Assembly (NCBI GenBank): GCA_029204045.2
Contig: CM055081.1
Coordinates: 8,137,068-8,201,067 of the forward strand
Direction of reading: 5' to 3'
Length of the DNA stretch: 64,000 nucleotides
Source of the DNA: Tillandsia leiboldiana
Lineage: Eukaryota; Streptophyta; Magnoliopsida; Poales; Bromeliaceae
Both the position numbers and the translations under genes were made by a program. The notes under the pieces are model-generated. The model had not been told where the DNA came from. It saw only the letters and a program-made list of their open reading frames with translations, and searched no databases. Each line of letters opens with the position of its first letter. Within the stretch, counting starts at the first letter, position 1. Positions 1 through 12,639 of the stretch are shown piece after piece.

Positions 1-130
1 AAGCTATACAACAAAACATGAAAGACCATGTCTTGTAGCAACTCACAAGATCAAATTGTGAAACTAAACTCGCAACAATTACATCTATTAATTTGAAGGC
101 TGTTTATAACAGCTGTATATCATTGGCAAC

Positions 131-701
131 TCAGTAATACAGTAATCTTCATCTGGTTGGTGCTTAAACGAAGGGTACTAACACTGGATAGGCTCCTTAA
201 ATGGGGGTGGTCTTGGGCTACCAATTGCATCTTCTGCTCCTGCACTTTGGAAACGGCTGACCACCTTTTCGCTTCTTTCGAGGTCGTACATCTACTGCTG
301 GACCATCTGCTCCCCAACAATGCCACTGTCCGACGCTGCTTCTCTGTTAACCGGCTGTGGGACGCGTGCGCGGCAAGCGGGAACTCCCGAGAGCAGGGGG
401 ACCTCATCTCCATCGCGGCAGTCTGGTGGACCGTCTGGCTGGAACGGAACAGCAGAAGGTTTACGTCGGTCTACTGCTTGCCGGGCCAACTCTGCTCCTC
501 TGCGCGCGATTTGTCTTTGGCCTGGGCTTCGTCCTGCCCCTAGGATTTTTTTTTTTATTTTTTTTATTTTTATTTTTTTTATTTTATTTTATTTTACCGG
601 GACCTGGCTGTCTCGACCTTTGTAGCATAATTCATCTTTCCAATGAATGAAGCGGCAGCATGCTGCCTTTCCCTAAAAAAAAAATTCAGTAATACAGTAA
701 T
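131..701 (+). mobile_element. 5'-truncated LINE (L1-like non-LTR retrotransposon) with target-site duplication
   Basis: The insertion body is 147-685. It is flanked by a perfect 16-bp duplication, TCAGTAATACAGTAAT, at 131-146 and 686-701. At about 157-470 one frame encodes the zinc-binding domain found at the C-terminus of plant LINE reverse transcriptases (C-x2-C, then TADHLF, and WWTVWLERNSRRF near the end). A T-rich tract follows at 545-597, then a 3' UTR ending in the palindrome GGCAGCATGCTGCC (654-667), a CTTTCCCTA trailer and a poly-A tail. It lies antisense inside the first intron of the pyruvate kinase gene. The 5' end is truncated, as usual for target-primed reverse transcription, so it cannot move on its own. 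Confidence 0.88.
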
Positions 702-1633
702 GAGAAACCCAGCCACATTGAGAGGACAACTTTTTCAATTGTTTTGAAAAGTGTTTTAAAAAAGAAAGATCAAATATATGGCTGCTGCATGATGGTGTTC
801 ATAATATTATTGACAAAGGATCTACTGCATATTTACTACTGAAACTTTTAAGACACGAAAAAATGCTTCAAATTTGGTACAAATGAATGGAGACCCCCTC
901 ATTTGTTAAGTGAACATCAAATTCTATTAGATTTAACTACTCTGCCTATTTTTCGAAAAGTATAATTTTATTTAACAATTAACGACCAATAATACAAAAT
1001 TGAGGGAATTTTAATCAGGAAAAATAAATTTATGTGACATATATAAAAATGGCCTGTAGTTGAAGAGGTCACAATGCATTTATTTCTACATTTATTATAG
1101 GCCGAATATTCTGCAATAAATTACCTAAAAGTATTTTACAAATGTACAAAAGCAAGTTCAACTTGAATTCTAAATAATTAATTACCTGTTCCCTTACATC
1201 ACCTCCTCCGATAATTCATCTCCAAACGGCGCAATAAACACAAGTCAAATATAAAAAAATCCAATTTCAAAAATGTTTTCATCACACATAAATCCAAAAA
1301 AAAAAAAGGAAAAAAAAACCACAAATCAATTTTAAAAAAAATTATAAACATATAAAACTGGTCAACTATGATCGAGACAAAATTTTAAGATGAAATAATT
1401 AAATAAAAATCTGAAAAAAAAAAAAAAAAAAACCACAGAAAAGGGAGAGGGAGCACGAAAAATCCTAGCAGAATCAAATTACCACTCTAAATTACCGAAT
1501 TATAAGAAGAGTCTAAAATTTAACAGTATACGACAACAACAAAAATTTTCGAAAAAAATCATTCAAATTATCAAATTCCCCCGGATGATGAGAAAAGGCC
1601 AAAAACTGGAATATGGGACAAAAGCGCGAGCAC
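702..1633 (-). other. Part of pyruvate kinase intron 1, no exon seen
   Basis: AT-rich sequence with many A-runs (for example 1290-1320 and 1417-1436). I looked on the minus strand for the second pyruvate kinase exon, which should begin with a GPEIRTG-like motif, and found none. The intron therefore runs past the left window edge unless the gene is broken. Confidence 0.6.
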
Positions 1634-1867
1634 CTTGGTGTCCAACATGACGGCGCAGAGGATCCCGGTGCTGTCCATGGCGGCGCGGAGGTTGTCGAGG
1701 GTCTCCTGGTGGTACTCGTGGGAGCCGTGGGAGAAGTTGAAGCGCGCGACGCTCATCCCCGCCGCCCTAAGGAGCTTCTCGATCATCGCCACCGACCTCG
1801 ACGCAGGGCCCAGCGTGCACACGATCTTCGTCTTCGCCCTCCGCCTCATCGCATCCTCCCTCGCCAT
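1634..1867 (-). CDS. Pyruvate kinase (cytosolic type), first exon only; gene continues off the left edge
   Basis: The enzyme transfers phosphate from phosphoenolpyruvate to ADP in the last step of glycolysis, in the cytosol. The exon encodes 78 residues from ATG at 1867 to K78 and contains hallmark N-terminal motifs: KTKIVCTLGPASRSV (about 12-26), the barrel motif VARFNFSHGSHEYH with the Arg and Asn that bind K+ and phosphate, and AVMLDTK at the end. It stops at an AAG|GTGCTC splice donor, exactly where plant cytosolic pyruvate kinase genes have intron 1. No transit peptide is present, which argues for a cytosolic form. The family is about 510 residues long, so over 400 are missing here. Upstream (1868-2030) is a likely 5' UTR with a GAA-rich run. 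The remaining exons probably lie left of the window behind an intron of at least 1.6 kb; an orphaned exon is the alternative. Confidence 0.85.
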
Positions 1868-2040
1868 TGCCGAGCGCGATCGAAGCTCTTAGGGCGATCG
1901 AGATCGCGCACACGCACTGAGAAATGAGACGACGCAGCAAAAAGCTTCGCCGAGAAGAAGAAGAAGAAGAAGACGAAGGAGAGAAGCGGCGACGCCTTTT
2001 CGAAACGCCGCGGGGGTATTTTTAACGCTTCAAATCAAAA
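1868..2040 (-). promoter_or_regulatory. Probable 5' UTR and proximal promoter of the pyruvate kinase gene
   Basis: This GC-richer segment directly precedes the pyruvate kinase ATG on the minus strand and contains a CTT/GAA-type run at 1955-1980. Beyond 2040 the sequence becomes strongly AT-rich. No TATA box could be placed with confidence. Confidence 0.4.
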
Positions 2041-4501
2041 CGTGAGAGAGAAAATGCATTTTTCCAATTATACAACGCATAGTTCTGGGAGTGTTCTTAC
2101 ATTTTTGTTTTTTTACCAACTGTTTGTTTGTGTCACTGCAAAAAAAAGGAAAAAAAAAAATAATCATATAAACATATTTTTATAAAATTTAATTTTTTAT
2201 GTTTATTTCGTCAATCTTATCATCAATAGTCTTTAAAAAAAAAAATAGTTAAATATCGATTAAATATTTAATTTTTATTAATGAGTAAAATAAATTTATT
2301 TTTTTATTTTTTTAAATATTATATTTAACTATATGTATATTTTTTTAACAATTAAAATTTTTGAAAAAATATATTCACAATGACAAAATTAATATTTTAC
2401 TTATATTATATTAAAAATTAAATAATAAGCAAATAGTAACAAATCAGAAAAATATATGTGAATAACTTAAAACTTTTACATGAATAAATATAAAAAGTTA
2501 AACTTTGTAGGATATATATACTATTCCATATTACAAGAACCAGTATAAAATTAACCAAAAAAATTTATAAATTAGACTTCGAACTTAAAATTTTAGATGC
2601 TAACCATTAAATTTTTTACCAGCGCGATCACTATAGATGAATGGTTATATTTACATTTCAGTTATCATGGGCCTATTATTATGGCCCATTGTTTGGACCT
2701 AGCTGGATCTGAATAGCTTATTAGAATCTCGGGCGAGCCTGCTCCGAATTTGATCCGGCCCGTAAATGGGTCCGCTGACTGAGGCCAGGTAAGATAAAAT
2801 CGAGCCCAGCCCATCTAGATTTGTTTGTTTCACGAAAGGCAAAGTTTAGAATGAAGTAGATTTTGGATAAACTAGAATTTATGTGAAACTTACACTCTTT
2901 TACTTCTCCATTTTTGGTAAAGCCCATTTTAAGTGAATTTTATTATTTTATCAAAATCATGGAGCAATTTTACATAAACATAAAGTTTCAAAGCTAGACC
3001 ATTTTGAGCTACAAATTTAATTTAATTAGCTCCCGCACATCAAGCTTTTCTTTTATTGTCAAGGGTTTGATTATTTATTTAAATTAAAAAAACTATTTTA
3101 GAAGCCAAATCAGCGTAACACGGCTCAGTCGCTTTCTTCTATGGATATATAACAGGTTAAAGTTGGGCTAAGCTAAAGTTACTAATATACAACAATGCCG
3201 AAGCTATTGACTAATGAGCACACGCAAGTATAGATTCCATCTCCACAAATAAATGTCACATTTATTCCTCCTTTTTTTTTTTCTTTTTTTTCTTTTCATC
3301 TTGGTTTCTATAGAACAAAAAAGAAACAAATAGAAAAACCCCAAATTCTAAGTTTTATTCCTTTCGCTCCATACCTCACCTTTACTTCTCATTGTTCACA
3401 CTTACTAATGAGTATGATGTGTGTGTATAAAACCAAATTTACCATTGATGCATGGAAAAATTCACTGTACCTGCTCAAAATTTATTATTTGTATGGGACT
3501 GCATTTAATAAATTAAGATGATTTAGTCAACTATATTAATAGCACCACATTCTTATACTACGTAACTCAAATTATTAATAAACCATTAGCTAGATTTGAA
3601 TTCTTATAAATTAGCATCTAGCTAACCCACTTGGTAAATAGTACTCTAATGATATTTAGATACCTAGAGAGAAAACACGAGAGAGACGGATGAAAACAAT
3701 ACTGCTACAAGTACCCTCGAAGATCTCTTAATAGGTTACTGATACGCTGGCATGCACGCATACCATACAGCGGTCGATTCGCATATCACACAACTAATGC
3801 ACTAACAGCGACTGTATAAGGCCATAAGGGGTACCCAGAGCATTACTCTTTTCAGGGAAAAAAAGTGTGGCATAGATATACATTCCTTTTTATTCTTTTC
3901 ATATAAAAAGCAGCATAAGATTCTTTCACCTTTGTGGCGTCTCTAATTCTATTCTCCCCGGCAGGGATTGCGTATAGACACAATCCATGCAAATTGACTG
4001 GTTTTGGAGAACTAAGCATATGATAAGTGCTCTTAACAATGGGCTATAATCTTTGAAAAGATATAATCCTATGGCCAACAAGATATTCTCCCATGGCCTT
4101 AAAATGTGGTGACCTAATGATGATCAAACCATCTTTGTGCACAATTCCATTCCCAAAGGATAATATATAGCAATTAGAAATGATAGCATATATGCATGCA
4201 ATAGTTGGTCTCATTTGAATACTTAAACAAGTGGTATCACAAGAATTTTGAAAATACTAGAAAGATATTAACAACTAGAAAATTTAATGGAAATCATAGT
4301 GCTCCACAATATGGATATATATATATAGATATAGATATAGATATCTATGCAAATAGTTTGTCAAGTTAGAGAGTGATGAAAAAAAAAACATGGGTCGTGA
4401 TGACGCTATAGGGATACATTTTGATAATATTTTTGTGTAAGTGTCTTATTTATATTCCATTTATATTCAAAATTAGATTATAGAAACATATTTTTAGAAT
4501 A
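2041..4501. other. AT-rich intergenic region, nothing coding recognised
   Basis: Long AT-rich stretches with scattered A/T runs and a short GC-richer patch at 2720-2815 carrying GGCCC/GGGCC motifs of the kind common in plant repeats. No ORF matched a family I recognise, and I saw no paired terminal repeats. Confidence 0.5.
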
Positions 4502-4648
4502 CATTACAATAATTTATCACTATATATTCTAGCGACTACATATATAGTGACACTAATAATAAGTGTCGGTATTTTTGCGGCCAGCAATATTTTTTTCAAA
4601 TTTTAGAAACACTTAAAAGTGTCGCTATAGCATAATTTTATTGTAGTG
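4502..4648. mobile_element. Small CACTA-like MITE (tentative)
   Basis: The left end CATTACAATAATTT is an imperfect inverted match to the right end, whose reverse complement starts CACTACAATAAAAT. Just inside are inverted TAGCGAC/GTCGCTA motifs and two copies of AGTGTCG. CACTACAA is the usual terminal motif of CACTA elements. No clean 3-bp target duplication is left, so the call is moderate. Confidence 0.5.
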
Positions 4649-4868
4649 CGCCAGTTTTTGTTATTTCCCAAGAAAGATATATTTTGTGCCGGCAATTTCA
4701 AAATAAGCTATGTCAATATCAATTCCTGAAAAATATAGAGATTACATACTATATTCAAGTGATTAGAGAGTGTCGATATGCAATTACCTCAAGCATTAGT
4801 AGATTGTAAAATGTTAACTCATCGTCCTCCCCGATATATACCTACATCTACTATTACAAAATTAGAAG

Positions 4869-5398
4869 TGTTAGGACTTGGTTAGATGTGTTATTAAATC
4901 TTAATTGGATTAGGATTAATATTTAAATAAGTTGGAGAGAAATTAATTTGGTTTTAAATGTTAATTAGAGGAGAATCATAATTTAAGTAAATTTGGATAC
5001 ATATATCTTGGATAGAGTTTTATATATAGTTCTAATATAGAGAATTTTTTAAGTGGGGGGACAGGTGAATTCTATATGAACTGAATTTGAGATAAAATCA
5101 TATAGTTTGCATGCACCTTATGCACGAGTGCATGTGAAAGAGAGAAGTGAAAAGTCTTCTCATGTTATAGATTATGAGAGAATGGTGAAAGAGATTCAAG
5201 AATAGAACTCGGGTTGAATCTATTATATTGAAGAAAAAGAACCAAGTATAATTCTTTTTTTGGTTAACGAATTTTATTTCGCGCGCATTTCTTACTTTGG
5301 TTTTTTTCCTTTTTGTGGTTGTGGTGGTTTCAGTTTCTATTAAGAAGACGAGCTTATGATAAAAATTTGATTTGACGCTTCCGTTGCAGAATCCAACA
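4869..5398 (+). mobile_element. LTR-like sequence, probably an old retrotransposon LTR
   Basis: The segment starts TGTTAGGACTTGG and ends GAATCCAACA, that is TG...CA. It is similar by eye along most of its length to 12640-13134, sharing GTTGGAGA, TTTTTGGTTAAC, the TTTATTTC..CGCATTT stretch, GTGGTTTCAGTTT, TATGATAAAAATT and GATTTGACG. The sequence just after it (5400-5490) also resembles 13350-13395 (GATTCACAAAATTTGGTA). No target duplication or primer site was identified. Confidence 0.5.
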
Positions 5399-7147
5399 AT
5401 CGATATCGGAGTAAATACAAGATCAACAGCAGTCGGTATCGAAGCATGTTGCGGATTCACAAAATTTGGTACTATGCATGACGAGTAGCAGGTTCTCGAC
5501 AAGAAGTGATGATATGGTAAATCCAATTTCTAATAAAGAAATAAGAGAAATGGTGTTTGAGTTGTTTTAATGCTATATGGATAAACTACTTTGAATAGTG
5601 GTCTTAGCCTTAATTGGCTCATATTTGTTGCTTAAGACATAAATAGATGTATCAAATGCACTTTGTAAAAGGAAAAAGAATACTGTGCTTATGTGTATAG
5701 GTATTTCAGTACTTTAGTAAAGAAAAAGCTAAGTAATCAAGAGAAGAAGAATAAGCATTAAAAGCATGAAAGAACAACATCTAGCACAGTTTCCTTATAT
5801 TTTGTTCTCCTTATGTTCAAAAGCACAACAGTCACTATGAAGCATCAGCTTCATGCAGATGGATAGCCTCTAAGTTCCCTATCTCCTTTCTTTGCTTTCT
5901 TGATAGATGAACCTGTACCAAACTTAACAGAGGGGACAAAAGAGAATAAAATGCTTTTATTCCATATTCTCATTCCTTTCTTTGAAGGTAGTCCCAATGA
6001 GGGGCATCATTTTAAGCATGGATTCCTTCCTTTTTTTACTTTGAAAGCTTTATCCAATTCTGCTTCTGGATGCATCCAGTCAAACAGAATTTTTCCGACT
6101 TTCTTCTTCGATTGATTAGTATCGATATTCCTTAATTCGACCCCATCCCTGCACTAGTGCTCTTAATATCTAAGACTCATACCAACCGCGATAACCTATG
6201 ATATCTCAGAACTTGTTTAACTTTTAAAGTAACACCGATCTGCCACCAATCATGCACTCTCATTTCTCAAAACAACTGAGGTCTCCATATGCAATGGACC
6301 CCATATAGGAATTGTACATGTAGTATATAGAAAAAAAAAAGAAAGAATAAAAAGGCAACTTGAGCTAACAATTAAGTTCTGACAACATGTATCTGAAGAA
6401 ATTTTCTGAAACCAAACAATATGTTGTCAGTTTGGGAGTTTTAAGAACATAAAAGTAAAGTTTCAGAAACATGTTTAACATACTGTTGAAAACATGAGTG
6501 AGGAATATGAGAAAGTCCCCATAGGTATAAGATTCCTGCTTTTCCTTAGAGAGGAGGCCAGTATACTAAACAGAATAGACTTACCTTTTTTTTACCTATT
6601 ACCATGTGCAGTTGAAAGCAATTTGAAAGTAGTAGTTACCAGTAAGGAATCAGAATGTGAGTGTGGTCTCACAATTGACAAAAGAGAGGGAGAGAGAGAA
6701 AAAAAAAAGAAAGAAAAAATTTGATGGCCTGGGTCCACAGGCACCCAAAGCAAGAGGGACAATATCTCCTTTGAGTTTCTGTGAAGATTAGTTCGTGTTC
6801 GCGCCTTTCGTTCCGCAGATTCCAAATTCCATCCACATTTGCCTTATAAGGGCGAGTAGGTGTAGCCAATTCTTAACCATTGGGAGGAGCAGGTAGAGAA
6901 AGCTGAGAGGCCGAAACAAGGAGCATTTCGCAGTACAGCGAGAGCAAGTCTTAGCTTTCCACAGATAGTGGAACAACAAAGTTTGCAGCAAATCAGAACA
7001 GTCAGATATATAAGCGCAGGCGCCAAATGATTGATAGTATCTAAAGAAGGAGATTTCAAAAGAGGTACAAAGAAGATCTTGTCCAGCTTTTCATTTATTT
7101 TTTCATTCATCTAATGATACTAACTTCTGAACTTGCATAAACAGAAG
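5399..7147. other. Intergenic region leading into the 5' region of the MYB-CC gene
   Basis: No coding region was recognised; the ORFs here have no family resemblance. A TATATAA stretch near 7004-7012 and an intron-acceptor-like ATAAACAG|AAG just before the ATG at 7148 suggest that the MYB-CC gene has a 5' UTR here, perhaps spliced. Confidence 0.4.
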
Positions 7148-8874
7148 ATGTATAACAGCCATCATCAAGGCCACAACAACAACCTTCTTATTCCTTCGCG
7201 GGGAGCCTTTCCTGCAGATAGGCATTTGTTTCTGCATGGGGGAAGTGTTCAAGGAGAGTCCGGGCTCGTTCTCTCTACTGATGCTAAGCCTAGATTGAAA
7301 TGGACACCGGAACTCCACGAGCGTTTCATAGAGGCGGTAAATCATCTCGGCGGAGCAGATAGTAAGTGAACAAAGAGAGACAAAAACCTTCTTTGTTTTC
7401 CTTTTTCGAAAGCCGATACATAACAGCATGCTAAAGTATTCCTTTTTTCGCAGAAGCCACACCTAAAACAATCATGAGGCTCATGGGCATCCCAGGACTA
7501 ACTCTATATCACCTTAAAAGCCATCTTCAGGTACAAATGATCTAGCCAAAAAAAAAAAAAAAACTGTTTCTTATCGTCGGGTGTGCGCAAGCTAGAAACT
7601 AATTTGGTCTTCGTGATTACTAGAAATACAGGCTTAGCAAGAATCTACAGACGCAATCGAATAACGGAAGCATGAAAAATAGTAAGAGTAATCAATCTTC
7701 TAAAGCTCGTATCAGAAATCAGACTAGGAATGAGAAATTCACGAAGTGATCACATGTTTTTTATGTGCTAGTTATAAGCTGCACCGTAGAAACAGATAGA
7801 ACACTCGAAGGCAATGGAGCGCCGATAAGCGATTTGACTATTGGGTCCCATACAAAGAAGTAAGAGATTAAATTTTAACTTAACAGTGCTGTTAGTTTCC
7901 AGATGATAATCCACTAATGACATGGTTTCTTTCTTTTACAGAACTATGCAGATAAGCGAAGCACTGCAAATGCAAATCGAAGTACAGAGGCGCCTGCACG
8001 AACAACTGGAGGTAAGGATCGCAGAAGTTTACAACTATACTGCTAAAAAGTTAGTCATATATCTTGCTCAAAATCACACATAATTGAAAGAAACAAATTT
8101 CCGACACTGTTACTTATTTGCACTTACAAATCTCTATGTCAATTTCAAGAGTTGCTACAACTCGTAAAGTTTCAGCAAACTATCATCCTATCGAAAAACA
8201 GCATTTCAAACTAACGATGAATTTCTCTAACTTGGTGCAATTCTAATGCTGTTCTGATGGACCTCCATCCATAGGTGCAAAGACATTTACAACTGCGCAT
8301 AGAAGCGCAGGGAAAATACTTGCAGTCGGTGCTGGAGAAGGCGCATGAGACTCTCGCAAAACAGAACTTAGGTTCTGCCCCCGGTCTAGAAGCCGCCAAA
8401 GTGCAACTCTCTGAACTCGTGTCGAAAGTCTCAACCGAATGCCTGCACAATGCATTTACTTTCGAAGATGTCCACAGACACGCAGCGCAGTTCAACGACG
8501 GTTCGGTCGATAGCTGCTTGACCTCTTGCGAAGGGTCGCAAAAGGAGCAAGAGTTACACACCAAGTGTAAGAGGACAGTTGCAGAAGATATCAACTCTCA
8601 AGCTTTATGGTTTAGAGACTCAAATAAGCATAAAATCGCTTCCGCATCAGCGGTGAGAGATCAAGATATGAAGGACTACCTTGTCCAAAGAGAATCTGGT
8701 ATGTTAACTATCGGCCTCACGGCACAAGATGCTAAGGAAATGAGTGGTAAGGTTTTCGAGGCTCGACGAAATGACCCGTGTCTCGCGACCCAACTGGATC
8801 TAAACGCGAATTATTCGAGTGACGCAGCTCCAAATTGCAAAAAGTTTGACTTGAATGGTATTAGCTGGACTTAG
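7148..8874 (+). CDS. MYR: MYB-CC transcription factor, MYR1/MYR2-like (PHR1-like family)
   Basis: A nuclear DNA-binding protein of the MYB-CC (PHR1-like) family; MYR members act in flowering and hormone responses in Arabidopsis. Six coding exons join in frame: 7148-7361, 7454-7530, 7624-7681, 7772-7859, 7942-8011 and 8275-8874, giving 368 residues. The single MYB-like domain spans about 48-105 (KPRLKWTPELHERF, KTIMRLMGIPGLTLYHLKSH, QKYRLSK). The MYB-CC coiled coil begins at EALQMQIEVQRRLHEQLE (about 151) and runs through QLRIEAQGKYLQSVLEKA. The C-terminus has the LDLN and KKFDLNG signature typical of the MYR subgroup. The start was chosen because MYNSHHQ begins like MYR proteins and GESGLVLSTDAKPRLKW follows at the usual distance. 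All splice sites are GT/AG. Exon 4, between the two domains, is the least conserved. The gene looks intact. Confidence 0.9.
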
Positions 8875-9898
8875 CAGAGGAATGTTAGAGCATCAGTTCG
8901 CAGTAGAGATGGCGAATAAATTTCTGACACTTTTTTCGGTTGCCTTGAGCAACTGTTATGATCATTGTGTACACAACCTATATATGTAAGAGAAACATGT
9001 TCTATATTATGAGCCATCACAGCATTTCAGAATAAGTGATGGATATGAAATAAAGCTGTTTTCGCGCCAAATTTGCAGAAAATGACAATGATTTTTGACC
9101 ATCTCTTAAATTTTCAATTAAAACAATAGATTTTAGTGAGACCTCTGAAACTAACACCATCAGATGACTGCACATATAGAACAACCTGTTTGATTCTGTA
9201 AAATAACAAAAAGGCAAAAAAAAAAAAAAAAAAATTATCTAAATTGTGATTTGTGAGCAATACAACTGAAACTATCCATTTCTCACTGTAGAGCTTACTA
9301 TAGCAAACAAAATGACCTGCACTCACAACTAGTGAGTAAATATTTTACAATTGTGCTGGGAAAATTGAGTTGATACGTTTTAACTTTTACATGCATTAAT
9401 GTTTTTATACAGTTTTTAGACCGAAAAACCTGTCCACAACTATATGCTGATGCTGCTCTTATGTCCTAAATAATGATATCTAAAGTAATCGACTCAACTA
9501 AATGCAAATTCTATGTTACAAAAGTGTTAGATTCGCCTCAAATTTGATTGTTGTTTTTTATTTTATACTCCTGATTCATCAAGGACTTCGTAGTGCGACA
9601 AATTTTAAAAAATAATTTGAAAAAAAAAAAAGGATGTATATGGTGGGAGGCAGAGGGTTTAGACCGTTAAGAAATTTTATTTATTTATTTTTTTTTTTGC
9701 CCTTAAGGCGATACAGTGCTATGTACTTTTGACATTATTTCTTAGATAGTAAAAATTCTCCTTTTTCGTCCGTGATTATTTTTTCTATAAAAAAATTTTC
9801 TATATTATTTTCGTTTCTATTTACGCGCTAGTCGTAACAAAAAGCACAGAAGATAAGATAAGAGGAAAAGAAAATGTTGCAAAATATTTATTTTATGT

Positions 9899-9930
<32 letters not shown>

Positions 9931-10689
9931 CTATATATTTTTCCGGGTCGGATCCAAAAGGCCCAATTTATCAAATCTATTCGTCGGAACTTTTAACCCG
10001 GCCCATTACGCATCCAATGTCGGGTCGGCCCATTGAGCGAATGGACGGGCCCAATCCATTGAACTTAATCAAAACAAAAATAAAATACAAACAAATGAAA
10101 GAAGATGGGGCAAATTTGGGCTTGGCCCATTCAGACACTGCAGCTCATTGATTTGAAAACTTAAGTACAAAAGAAGTCTACATATATAAAGGTTTACTTC
10201 AAGTGACAAGCTCAATGTAAACTAGTGGCTCCCCACATGGCCACCCTTATAAATGTTGGGCCTTATCTTCTTCTTTTTTAAGTACCAGGGACCACTCCTA
10301 TCCGAAAAAGGTCGAAAATGACTCTAAAAAGTAAGGTTAGGATGATTGCATCACATGCGGTGAGTAAATATGATCAAACAATATAAGATTTGTTTTTTCG
10401 TAAATGATATGAAGTACATATCCTCATATGCTGTCACTCGATTCTATTGCTTTTTTGCCGAGTAGTAATAGATGGCCAATATCGTAAAATTTATCGTGAA
10501 AGAGAATTGGAATAGTACGATATGTTAAGATGCTGGTTTCTTTTGGGGGTTGTGAAAGAGCGAAATGCTTCGGATCCCCGCACAAAGGAGGAAGCCTTAT
10601 GTATAAAAGATAGTACACATGCATGGTTGCTTACTAAGGTTTGTTTTTTTATTAATTTATTGCTAAACAAGTAAACATGTAAGGAGTGT
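8875..10689. other. 3' UTR of the MYB-CC gene, then AT-rich intergenic DNA
   Basis: The first 150-200 bases are probably the MYB-CC 3' UTR. Beyond that are poly-A/T tracts, an AT microsatellite at about 9902-9940 and a GGCCC-containing patch at 9945-10110. Nothing coding was recognised. Confidence 0.45.
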
Positions 10690-11040
10690 GTTGGAGCAAG
10701 AAATATGGACCGTCGTGAATTACAGAGTTATTAGCCGCTATAAATGACACCTTTTTAACAAAATGGTGGTGTAGGCTCTTCATAGAACCAGAGTTGCAAT
10801 AGACCAAACTCCTTAAAGCACTCTATTGTTCTCAAGGAAGGAAAAACGTTTAGATCGGTTTCTCAATAGTGGAAGAATGTGTTAAAGTTTATATAGGTGT
10901 TTAAATGTGGCGTAAACTACACCCTAGAGAGCGGGCATCTGATGATAGATCTATGGGCTGACGAGTGGTGCGCGAACGTTCCACCATGTACCTACTTTCT
11001 AGACTTTTGTGATATGATTGATATTGAAGAGAAGTTTGAG
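10690..11040 (+). mobile_element. Decayed LINE reverse-transcriptase C-terminal remnant
   Basis: Reading plus-strand frames with stops and shifts gives fragments typical of the region between RT and the zinc-binding domain of plant LINEs: KWWCRLFIEPELQ, then TKLLKALY, then FKCGVN.TLESGHLMIDLWADEWCANVP. The last matches the usual 'F..G..W.LGDG..I.FW.D.W' block. The frame is broken several times, so this is an old inactive fragment with undefined ends. Confidence 0.5.
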
Positions 11041-11280
11041 TGCAACATGTGAAAGGATCATAGAGGGTATTTGGGAACTCAAGGACATGCTCTTTATAAG
11101 AGTTTTGCAGTCAGATATGTCAATACGATGTTGTGGAATAGGAGTATCAGAGATGCGCCGATATCTAGGATTTAATTTGTTCAAAATTTTTATCTGGCTT
11201 GTGTTAAAAAAAAGAACCATCACAATGGGACAATTTACTTTACTAGAATGGTGGATGGGAGATCAATCATGCAGGAATCG

Positions 11281-11500
11281 AACTCGTAATCTCTGATGAC
11301 TCTGATACCACTTGTTCAATCGCTGACACTGATTATTAATTTCAAATGCTCGAGCTATTAAAAATACACAACCAATTCACTTAAAGCGTACAGGCATAGC
11401 GCTCGCGGATTTCAATCGTGACACGGTCCAACTAGCCTCACGTCATTTTGAATCTGACCACCCGCGCACATATATAATGTTAGCTCCTTTTAAGCCAACA
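11281..11500 (-). mobile_element. LTR plus primer-binding site of a retroelement (minus orientation)
   Basis: On the minus strand, 11500 to 11313 begins TGTTGGC and ends GAACA, bounded TG...CA, about 188 bp. It is followed at once by TGGTATCAGAGTCA, one mismatch from the primer site complementary to initiator methionine tRNA (TGGTATCAGAGC). This makes it the 5' LTR of an element whose interior ran to lower coordinates; no 3' LTR was found there. A diverged copy is at 14851-15010. Confidence 0.6.
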
Positions 11501-11629
11501 ATACTATTGTAACTAATTTATTTTTTATTTCATTAAATAAAACGGATAAAATATTATTTTTTTTCTAAAAGAAAATATGACATCTTGAATCCCAACGCAT
11601 TAATAGTTCACAAAAATTGTGTTCCTACT

Positions 11630-12024
11630 TTAATTAAAGGGATAATTACCTGTGTACCCCTGAAATATTAAGAAATATCTGATTTACCCTTCTTATTTTT
11701 TTCTTTCCAATATACCCATCATACGTTCTACAGTTATTAAAAATACCCCTACCGTTTTCCTTTGTTAAGTTAACTAGGGTTAAACTAGAGTTAAATAATA
11801 ATCGGAGTTAAAAATTATTGAAAATACCTATTTTGCTCCTATCTACTAAAACATTTTCCTTATATTTTAAGGGTAAATACGAAAACTATTGAAAATTTTA
11901 AGGGTACATAAAAAAATTTGGTTATGATAGAAGGGTATATTTGAAAGGGTAAAATAATAATTTCACACAGCTAACGGCAGCTCGGAATTTTTAAGGGTAT
12001 GTAAGAAATTGCCCCTTAATTAAA
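11630..12024. mobile_element. Mutator-type MITE with 9-bp target duplication
   Basis: TTAATTAAA occurs at 11630-11638 and 12016-12024 as a 9-bp target duplication. The element, 11639-12015, starts GGGATAATTACC and ends with the near-inverse AAGAAATTGCCCC. It is non-coding. The 9-bp duplication and GGG ends fit Mutator-like (MULE) derived MITEs. Confidence 0.7.
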
Positions 12025-12356
12025 CTATTTAGAAATAACTTAATCTTTGCGAAAACTTTCTCTGTTAGAATAATATATTCCATCTGTAATATGTTTTACG
12101 ATATAATTTATTTTATTCTAAAAACTAATAAATGATTTAATTAGAAGCGGGATATGGCATGCTTTTCTAAAAATGCAAATATTTAACTGCAATTAATCCT
12201 CATCCCCAAATATTACAAATATTTTCATACCTGGTGCATCCAACAACGTGAATATATATGTGGCTATCCCAATTCTATTCTCAAACCAAACGCTACATAT
12301 ATAACAACCACTCATTCAGATTTTTTTTAAATTTTTTATTCGTAATTGTGTTCCTT

Positions 12357-12411
12357 CCACAACCAACCAGGCTGTGACTTTGTGTGGTTGGTTGGTTGGT
12401 TGGTTGATTGG
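12357..12411. repeat. GGTT simple repeat with a facing inverted CCAACCA arm
   Basis: GTGTGGTTGGTTGGTTGG repeats at 12382-12411. It is preceded at 12357-12369 by CCACAACCAACCAGG, which can pair with it. Low-complexity sequence with no coding assignment. Confidence 0.5.
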
Positions 12412-12639
12412 TCCCCGCAATGCATATCCAATCCCGTGCAGTGCAGGGGCCAAATTAAGCGCCTGTTGAGATCTTCCATTTCCTGGTGGAGGAAACAACA
12501 AGTGGAGGAACAAGTCGAGCGTGCAGAAAAATTCTAGTCCTCACATTCGGATCTTGCTTGCCACGTCATACTCACAGATATCTCGACACGTGGCTGTTTA
12601 TTTGTGGAGTAAAAAAAAAACTGAATAACAAATTAAAAA

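Noticed and set aside
5098..5526. 142-residue minus-strand open frame
   Set aside because: It lies within the LTR-like repeat 4869-5398 and has no protein similarity I can recognise.
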